Source: CAIKAP01 sp964574605
GTDB taxonomy: Bacteria; Verrucomicrobiota; Verrucomicrobiia; Palsa-1439
DNA length: 12,456 bases
NCBI GenBank assembly: GCA_964574605.1
Contig: CAZNOK010000157.1
Coordinates: 1 to 12,456 of the forward strand
Reading direction: 5' to 3'
Under the pieces are notes generated by a model. The model did no database searches and had not been told where the DNA came from. It saw nothing but the letters and a program-made list of their open reading frames with translations. The position numbers and the translations under genes were made by a program. Positions 8,801 through 12,456 of this stretch are shown piece by piece. Within the stretch, counting starts at the first letter, position 1. The number at the start of each line of letters is the position of its first letter.

Positions 8801-11800
8801 TCTACAACTTCTCGCGCGAACCTGTCGCCGCCTATTTCCAGCAGAACGCCTACGAAGAGGCGCTCAAGCTCGAACCCGGCCGCAAAGAGTGCCGCTACAA
8901 ACTCGCCACCTCTTGCATGGCCGCCGACCGTTTCGAGCGGGCGGCGGAGGAATTGGAGACGCTCACGCGCAACGGCGGCAAGCCCGACGGCCAATACATC
9001 GGGCTGCTCGGCGCGATCTACGCGCATCACGGCGAAGTCGAACGCGGCAAGGCGTTCTGCAAGGAAATGCTCGCCAAGGGCGGCGACAGCCGTTTCCGCG
9101 CCGCGCTCGCCATCAACCACAACCTCGCCGGTGAGAAGGACGCCGCCGTCCAGTTGCTCCAGCAGATCGAGACCGAGGAAAAAGCCGGCGCGACGAACCG
9201 TCATTCCATCGCGAAGTATGCGCAACAGTTGCGCGAGTCGTATCTGAATCCGCCGAAGCCGCCCGCCGGGCCGATCAAAGACCCGCCCGCGCCGCGTCCA
9301 CCGGTGGAACGCGGAAATCTCGGTCCCGTTGAGAAGATCATCGCCGCCGGCGACCCGAAGGCGCGTCACATCGAGCACGAACGACAGGCATACGACGACG
9401 CATTGCAGCGGACGCTCGCCGAATATGAGGCAAAGATACCGAAGGATGCTTACACCGCCAACGGCGAACTCAACGAGGAGCATCCCGAATATCAGAAGAT
9501 CAAGGCGCGCTGGGAATACGAGATGCAGCTCATCCACGACAAACACGCGCCGCGGTTCGGCGACGACCTGACCGACTGGCGCGTCGAGGAACACGACGCG
9601 GTGCTGGCCGAGTTGAAGCTCGAAGGCCGCATCCTCGACGACGAGGAAGAGGACATGGACTCGATTCACGGCGAGTTGAGTTTCATCCCGACCGACGACG
9701 AAGCCGCGCAGAAATACCTTGGCGCGATGAAGGCAAAGGGCTACCGGATCGTCGAGCGCGACGAGTATTGGCTGATCGAGAACACCGACACGACGCTCTG
9801 GAAACCGGAGCCGGGCGCAAAACCGCCGGTATTACCGGTGTTCGACGACGAGATCGTCGCGGCAAACGACGCGCCGTTGCAACGCGCGTTGGGATGGTGG
9901 GAACAGTTTGTGATCCGGCTGCCGATGGCGTTTGCCGCCGTCCCCGCGGGCGAGGCGCTGTGGATTACCAACCTCCGTCAAGGGATGACGCAGAACGCCA
10001 AGGGCGAATGGTTCGCGACGGAAAGCTCCGTCATGGAACTGATGAAACACCCCGAACAGGTCCGTCACCTCGATAAACAAGGCCCGCCCGAAGTGAAGGA
10101 AGCGTTCGACCGCGCCCGGCAGGAAATCTACAAGCGTCACGACGGCCGTCTCGCCAACGAAATCAGCAACAGCAAGAGTTTCCAAGAGTGGGTAAACCAA
10201 CACCCCGAACTCGCCGGCAAACAGGTCAAGGTGGTCGAATTCGGCACGCCGGGCGCGAAGCCGGGCACGAAGCTGAACACCGACCGCGATTACCGCGCTG
10301 TCGTCGAGGTTGAGCCGGGTGTGTATGTTGAGATTCCGCGCCACAAGACCGGCTGGGACAAGACCTCGTATAAAATCTTCGCCGAGGAAACGGGCTGTCC
10401 GAATCCGACCAATCCCGAAGCCGCCCATAAATGGGCCGAGGCGCGCCAACAACTTGGCACCGACGCGATCCACGGCGAGGCGAGCATGGACTTCAAGGAC
10501 CAAGGCCACATCCGTTACAACGAGAAGACCGGTAAACTCGAGTACACGAAGAACCCCTCGATGGAATCCAACGCCGTCCGCGTTCAGAAAGGCCGTGGCA
10601 AACTCCAGGACCCGACCGGCCTCGGCAAGATGTACGAGACGAAAGTCGGCGACGCCGTGAAGAATTACGGCCAAGGCGAAGGTTTCTCGCAAGCGCGCAA
10701 GGCGATGGAGATGCTCCACAACATGCGCAAGGGTTACGCGATGCAAGGCTACGATGTCGGCAAACTCCCTGAGCCACTCCGAAAGGCCGCCCGCGCCGTC
10801 GAAGCCGCCGCCCAGAAACCGTGGGATCCAAAAGCCCTCGCCGAAGCCAACAAGGCGCTCAGCGAAGCCGGCTTCACCGACGTGAATGGTTTCACCCGCG
10901 AAGTGAGCAAGCAGTTTGAGTGGCTGAAGATCGCCCAGAAGAAACCCGGCGCAGCCACCGCCCGCACTGGCCAGAAGCCCAACGGTGGCGAGACCCCGAC
11001 CGGCAAAGTCACCAAGGCCGCGCAAAAGGCGAGTGACGGCGGCATCTCCGTCAAAGACCCCAAGAAGGTCAACCCGCGCAAAGTCGCCGAGGGCGTTCGC
11101 AAAGCCGGTGAAACCACCGGCACCGCCAAAGACAATCCTGCGGTTCACAAGAAGAGCCAGGAGATCAGCCGCGGTCGCACCCCCGAGGAAGCCGGCGCGC
11201 GGAAGTTCGGCGACAAACCGGAAGCGAAAGCCCGCCAGACCCGCGAGCACCTCAACGAGTCAAGCAAACAACTGCAACGCTCCAACGAGGCCGCCCGCCG
11301 CCAGTTACAGCAGCAGCGCGAACAGCTCCAGCGTGAGGTCGAGCGATTGAACCGCGAAGGCCGCGCCGAGCAGGGCCGCCAACTCCAGCGCGAAGCAAAC
11401 CGCATGGATCTCAAGGAGCGCGGTCGCGTCAACGAACTCGCCCGCAACGACCCGAAGCTGACCAAGGAAATGACCGGCCTTGATCCGCGTTCGCCGAAGG
11501 GACGCGAAGCGTTGATGCGCGAGACCGGCAAGGCCATCACGCGCAGCGGCACTCACGATGTCCCGGCTCCGCACGAACTGATCGTGCATGAGCCAACACC
11601 GGGCGAGGCGTTTGCCAAGTGGGGTGGCCGCGTGATGACCGGCCTCTGGATTCTCAACAGCGGCGCGGCCGGCTGGGAGAAGGAAGTTGACCAGGCGTTG
11701 CAGGAAAGCCGCGAGCCGAGCAAACTGCGCGGCTTGGCGAATGGCGCGTGGGAATTGACGATGATCCCCGCGGCCATCGGAAGCGTCGAGCACGGATTCC

Positions 11801-12456
11801 AGTTGCGCGACAAGTTCCTCGACGAAGCCGACCGCAAATACGGCAACAACCACTGGGGCGTCGAGGCTCGCCTGAATGCGTGGGGCGAGGCGTTGAAGGA
11901 GTTGACCTGCTGGAACCTCGGCACCCAGATCGCCGACGAGGAAATGCGCGCCGAGGAAGCCCGCGCCCGCGCCGCCGGGGAGGATCCCGATTACTGGCGG
12001 AGCTGGGGCAATGGCACGTTGCGCGGCCTCGGCGAAGTCTTCATGATCAACGGCATCTGCCGCGCCATGACCCGCGACTGGGAGGCCGAGCTGAACGCCG
12101 TCAGGGCCGACGAGGCATTGCTCAACCATGCGTTGTTCAAGACGCAGATGAACATGCGCGACCTCGACATGATCCGCGACATGATCCGCAAGACATTGGA
12201 GCACGGCAACCCGAAAGACTTCATGACGCAGATCCGCCTCAAGAGCCTGCAGGACCAATACGACAAGTCCGTCAACAACATCCACGACATCGCCAAGCGG
12301 ATGCGCAAGATGTTCGGCACCGACCACCCGATGACGAAGGCGCTCTACGACGAACTCGCCCGGATCAAAGGCAAGAAGAAAGGCAAAGCCGGCTACGTCA
12401 GTGCCGACGGCAAACAATCCGACTGGTACTGCACCAACCGCCCCCAAATCAAAGTC
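2836..12456 (+). CDS. Giant secreted multidomain protein (PPC, CARDB, Ig-like, TPR; 3' end outside window)
   Basis: One uninterrupted frame of 3,207 codons is still open at the right edge. ATG 2836 has GAGG (2825-2828) 7 nt upstream. Residues 1-16 form a short signal peptide (basic K2, hydrophobic core, VFA before N17), implying export. Three carboxypeptidase-regulatory-like beta domains follow at about 20-95, 98-190 and 192-292. Five PPC-like repeats span about 308-880. Beta-sandwich domains span about 880-1365 (Ig-like 971-1060, FN3-like 1061-1145, then two more). Calcium-loop motifs DMDGDGKPD (1402) and DTNGDGQID (1427) come next, then an unrecognised block at 1446-1583. CARDB is at 1583-1691, closing with the typical DPDNDFGETNRDNNE; Ig-like domains are at about 1697-1787 and 1788-1880. 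A TPR-like helical region (1916-2134) and a Pro-rich linker (2138-2158) precede charged helical sequence, an unrecognised block with NTDRD (2481) and TDAIHGEAS (2542), a Gln/Arg-rich coiled coil (2797-2872) and a partly hydrophobic helical end. Such modules suggest a surface or secreted adhesin, scaffold or effector carrier. No catalytic domain or sorting signal is identified. Leu TTA/CTA and Ser TCA codons are rare, which leaves long antisense frames open. Confidence 0.9.
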   Translation, partial: MKWSCVFLFCIATVFANPGPFAVNVKNQANGKPLAGAYVLLGGRQAVADNTGAATFDGVPAGKYKLVIEHPDFDRIERDTDLPAGARKPLDLMLTPRVTTPVSGTVKVDGHGGVIAGARISLKVKQAKGTSNGDYLLATDWEGKFSIIEIPVGLYRAKLSAPGFADKEFDWEIKPKEPPAAFTLSRLSSPAAMMVTVLEAGSGKPLANAEVVLAEAYPSGKIAEGRTDGQGRVSFPNLKLGRVNWRNAKDEVDIARPQITVFAKAAGHASAVVPAELKAQSACTVSLSATTVIAPAENNFAIASAQIIPTDVRVQYKIAKVGERRYFRFKIAHPAFVQLKIAANPLQSHMVLMTPEGKPMASSAANANSENVLNIPSGLPPGDYIIETSEWYNDAAGPDLIALIVNTTPAPDPFEPNNEPSLARPIRLNEEVRGCLLPRGDVDWFRFDAPRDGHIRITMPPHPNQRWVRINNAAGKPVADTAAHANNPLTLVVQIPRGSYTLEVHEWYDDDQSTVPYTLRLEMITDDGIDDFVNRPGRAGAVRELAINRQASSYIFPTRKVHSYIVNIPAAGRLHYYGTSPTQLYIRMLSLTGAVLADAASHANTSLHAAWDAAGPTTVVLEVHEWYDDDCSPSPYVVRTYFEPCDENELFGRNDTVALATPTELNEMIRASFLPLRDVDWFRFQVDHPGFLRLQGHTINQLFVRFRDAKQRIVAECPFHGGNDVLLEAPVLPGEHFLELHEWYDDDANPSPYQLKLSLRRAEPQETVPLATDPIRTLKLGEAQAFWIDQIGDRDRFVFDIPVATNFCIRLRHSSQTVVRLFDDRTGALVHEQPFHAGGNNKIDLAAKGPTRYRLDLEEWYNDDISRAAGYIMADITPRELAAEIITPSNDPTNPTEVKFARAEIQGFPKGAKVTVDPDGTGKRQIDVPGTFRYPAEGVYHVVATVESANGTRTRIPFWVEATGPRERKGVYAVLDYPGEGQTIDSDKPARARAISYTGAKIARMTLAVDGRAPLTSYSMPFTFDVPWETLGPGEHKLAVIATDAKGETAKLQRTVRVSDYFDLQPTDGTTISGNDVRVRWKGAAFGAAQVRYHQAGAKDWQTATGESGRNRTVALRDLEAGKPYEFQPIGGAEPGPVRTVTRVKGLAFSAAKFGGLIQRDYDQKLPIAVRNHGEKPLTVRLECGKPPEDSKLLVGFVGEGSEGAPFALKPGEQREFFLGMSAQDVIKPQVKFPIKLVSSDGALSDEAEVDVQVKLPVVKLAWQDLGLAPNGLAHNFRLVNQGDPLTDVALVGDPGLVVDPVMNHGFLPAGQSINVTVKPKLHDGFKSIEGKVTAKAVGKESAQAVKLAVPAGQRIFNVALVPGMDLNAPEPSAAERAAVERWKVKYDPAAVNWAAKENPQDMDGDGKPDRWQVMDEKANVLWVGDDTNGDGQIDFVHADPGATGVFEFSAFKTANGWERTNLVEAWLELNFKLPWARSSYEKHDVDVVFNDKVIGQLRDMIPEGNHTFRIPPDIIQFGADGRPAGNSIQMQTKHLRGGHYVVGNDFRILTRMIGSHEWVVADSPEKARAQFKEMKGLTVDTPDYSVSSAEIQIAGELAKGKEVIVSAPVRNLGAARTDKLTVALVLSLPGERGTELTRTEIDAPMTGRAVASLPWKAAPGKHTLKIVVDPDNDFGETNRDNNEAMASIDIAGQDAKPTITITSPAKDAVLTDTLCPIEAQATDDNGIAKVEAQVDGGLWRELAPAAPPVFGGMAVVQPGSREIRVRVTDSGGNQVEQSVRVTVNAPVPDGEWVGAMPAEVDARSLPVKLKTGEGAALTAVRVNNGPWRSMNLAGGVADGEVLLNFGPNVVEAVVANGRGATRTLKQTVHSKAQPKPDEIPPQVDVEPRGVVPLEGGISADVLRNPNGVVGKPVDPKLHKLEAEERELAKKVERAPNDAALIKQMAELRWKIGNVHAGKFDFEMAQRYIANSCRLDPSHAKRWDMLGDLYNFSREPVAAYFQQNAYEEALKLEPGRKECRYKLATSCMAADRFERAAEELETLTRNGGKPDGQYIGLLGAIYAHHGEVERGKAFCKEMLAKGGDSRFRAALAINHNLAGEKDAAVQLLQQIETEEKAGATNRHSIAKYAQQLRESYLNPPKPPAGPIKDPPAPRPPVERGNLGPVEKIIAAGDPKARHIEHERQAYDDALQRTLAEYEAKIPKDAYTANGELNEEHPEYQKIKARWEYEMQLIHDKHAPRFGDDLTDWRVEEHDAVLAELKLEGRILDDEEEDMDSIHGELSFIPTDDEAAQKYLGAMKAKGYRIVERDEYWLIENTDTTLWKPEPGAKPPVLPVFDDEIVAANDAPLQRALGWWEQFVIRLPMAFAAVPAGEALWITNLRQGMTQNAKGEWFATESSVMELMKHPEQVRHLDKQGPPEVKEAFDRARQEIYKRHDGRLANEISNSKSFQEWVNQHPELAGKQVKVVEFGTPGAKPGTKLNTDRDYRAVVEVEPGVYVEIPRHKTGWDKTSYKIFAEETGCPNPTNPEAAHKWAEARQQLGTDAIHGEASMDFKDQGHIRYNEKTGKLEYTKNPSMESNAVRVQKGRGKLQDPTGLGKMYETKVGDAVKNYGQGEGFSQARKAMEMLHNMRKGYAMQGYDVGKLPEPLRKAARAVEAAAQKPWDPKALAEANKALSEAGFTDVNGFTREVSKQFEWLKIAQKKPGAATARTGQKPNGGETPTGKVTKAAQKASDGGISVKDPKKVNPRKVAEGVRKAGETTGTAKDNPAVHKKSQEISRGRTPEEAGARKFGDKPEAKARQTREHLNESSKQLQRSNEAARRQLQQQREQLQREVERLNREGRAEQGRQLQREANRMDLKERGRVNELARNDPKLTKEMTGLDPRSPKGREALMRETGKAITRSGTHDVPAPHELIVHEPTPGEAFAKWGGRVMTGLWILNSGAAGWEKEVDQALQESREPSKLRGLANGAWELTMIPAAIGSVEHGFQLRDKFLDEADRKYGNNHWGVEARLNAWGEALKELTCWNLGTQIADEEMRAEEARARAAGEDPDYWRSWGNGTLRGLGEVFMINGICRAMTRDWEAELNAVRADEALLNHALFKTQMNMRDLDMIRDMIRKTLEHGNPKDFMTQIRLKSLQDQYDKSVNNIHDIAKRMRKMFGTDHPMTKALYDELARIKGKKKGKAGYVSADGKQSDWYCTNRPQIKV
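2884..3711 (+). repeat. Three carboxypeptidase-regulatory-like beta domains in the giant protein
   Basis: Encoded residues about 20-292 hold three diverged copies of a small beta-sandwich of the carboxypeptidase-regulatory / CNA-B type. Each has a GKPLAGA- or GxVIAGA-like strand, a 'D.xGxxxFxxxPxGxY' turn (DNTGAATFDGVPAGKY near 49-64, DWEGKFSIIEIPVGLY near 140-155, DGQGRVSFPNLKLG near 228-241) and a closing strand. In exported proteins such modules usually act as stalks or spacers next to the signal peptide. Divergence is too high for DNA-level repeats. The domain class is judged from motif pattern only. Confidence 0.6.
3757..5472 (+). repeat. Five tandem PPC-like repeats with E-W-Y-[DN]-D end signature
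   Basis: Residues about 308-880 are five copies of a module of roughly 117 residues resembling the bacterial pre-peptidase C-terminal (PPC) domain. Copy 2 has the textbook opening DPFEPNN (412) and the DVDWFRF strand (441); copy 4 repeats DVDWFRF (678). Every copy closes with a near-identical acidic-aromatic motif: SEWYNDA at 4000, HEWYDDD at 4348, 4705 and 5056, and EEWYNDD at 5407. The motif-to-motif spacing is 116, 119, 117 and 117 residues. The DNA for DVDWFRF is identical over 21 nt at 4156-4176 and 4867-4887, pointing to internal duplication. PPC domains are common in secreted proteins, often beside proteases; here no protease domain is seen. The Asp cluster might bind calcium, which is inference. 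Confidence 0.75.
8581..9237 (+). other. TPR-like helical region of the giant protein
   Basis: Encoded residues about 1916-2134 switch from beta-rich to helix-rich sequence with TPR-like spacing. Examples are KFDFEMAQRYIANSCRLDPSHAKRWDM... near 1955-1980, then an Asn-Ala-Tyr-Glu-Glu-Ala-Leu-Lys-Leu-Glu-Pro helix pair near 2004-2015, then DRFERAAEELETL and ELxHHGEVERGKAFC-like pairs. TPRs bind protein partners and are unusual on an exported protein far from its signal peptide. The region ends in a proline-rich linker (2138-2158), which probably separates the stalk from the C-terminal functional part. A short helix at 1916-1935 rich in Glu/Lys precedes it. The TPR assignment is by pattern. Confidence 0.6.
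9859..10800 (+). other. Unrecognised C-terminal block with NTDRD and TDAIHGEAS motifs in the giant protein
   Basis: Encoded residues about 2342-2655 are not assignable to a family from memory. They contain a Trp-rich hydrophobic stretch (GWWEQFVIRLPMAFAAVP near 2352-2369), a Gly/Pro turn followed by NTDRDYRAVVEVE (from 2481), then YVEIP, a conserved-looking Trp, and QQLGTDAIHGEAS (about 2538-2550), with His 2546 and Glu 2548 close together. The compact motifs with charged and polar residues after a long stalk and a Pro-rich linker resemble a functional head (enzyme or toxin-like) rather than more spacer. That is inference only; no catalytic mechanism can be named. Confidence 0.35.
11224..11451 (+). 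other. Gln/Arg-rich coiled coil in the giant protein
   Basis: Encoded residues 2797-2872 form a long uninterrupted, highly charged helix without proline, dominated by Gln, Arg and Glu (for example RRQLQQQREQLQREVERLN near 2821-2839). Leu recurs with heptad-like spacing. It probably self-associates or pairs with a partner. It follows a Lys/Gly/Thr-rich disordered stretch (about 2700-2796) and precedes a partly hydrophobic region from about 2926 (FAKWGGRVMTGLWILNSGAA) that could be membrane-interacting, though it is not long enough for a confident transmembrane call. Confidence 0.6.

Noticed and set aside
4096..12447. Very long minus-strand frames (4096-7506, 7525-9669, 9832-11250, 11305-12447), up to 1,136 codons
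   Set aside because: All lie in exact antisense codon register to the giant gene. They stay open because that gene rarely uses TTA, CTA or TCA. Their products are Arg/Gly/Val/His-rich with no recognisable motif and no ribosome sites, whereas the plus frame shows clear domains and repeats.

Overview
The window is GC-rich, and all its convincing genes read on the plus strand. It looks like chromosomal DNA of an environmental bacterium, most plausibly from the PVC group (Verrucomicrobiota or Planctomycetota). The basis is a stand-alone SUMF1/FGE-type domain gene of the kind expanded there, a very large secreted multidomain protein with PPC-, CARDB- and Ig-like modules, and overall composition. 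No rRNA or other taxonomic marker is present, so this is inference.

Layout. Positions 1-785 hold a formylglycine-generating-enzyme-like (SUMF1/FGE-sulfatase family) domain gene. It is open at the left edge, overlaps a roughly 75-bp imperfect palindrome at its 5' end, and is broken by a one-base frameshift in a six-A run (531-536). Its last 40 codons look like the variable region of a diversity-generating retroelement (DGR) target protein, but no reverse transcriptase or template repeat lies in the window. Positions 786-1212 are non-coding. They carry two striking palindromes (938-960 and 1064-1103), a short minus-strand frame that may be a gene tail, and a good sigma70-like promoter just before the next gene.

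Positions 1213-2808 encode a 531-residue polytopic membrane protein of no recognised family, with a possible PH-like domain interrupted by a membrane segment. After 27 nt and three in-frame stops, a giant gene starts at 2836 and is still open at 12456, giving at least 3,207 residues. It begins with a signal peptide, then three carboxypeptidase-regulatory-like beta domains, five tandem PPC-like repeats each closing with an E-W-Y-[DN]-D signature, a long run of Ig/FN3/CARDB-like beta-sandwich domains with two calcium-loop motifs, a TPR-like helical region, a proline-rich linker, and about 1,050 residues of mostly helical, largely unrecognised C-terminal sequence including a strong coiled coil.

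Working model (inference). The membrane protein and the giant protein form one transcription unit from a promoter near 1162-1189. The giant protein is exported and works at or outside the cell envelope, as an adhesin, scaffold or effector-delivery protein. The membrane protein may assist its export, anchoring or sensing. The giant protein's C-terminus and any downstream partner are outside the window, so its function is not settled.
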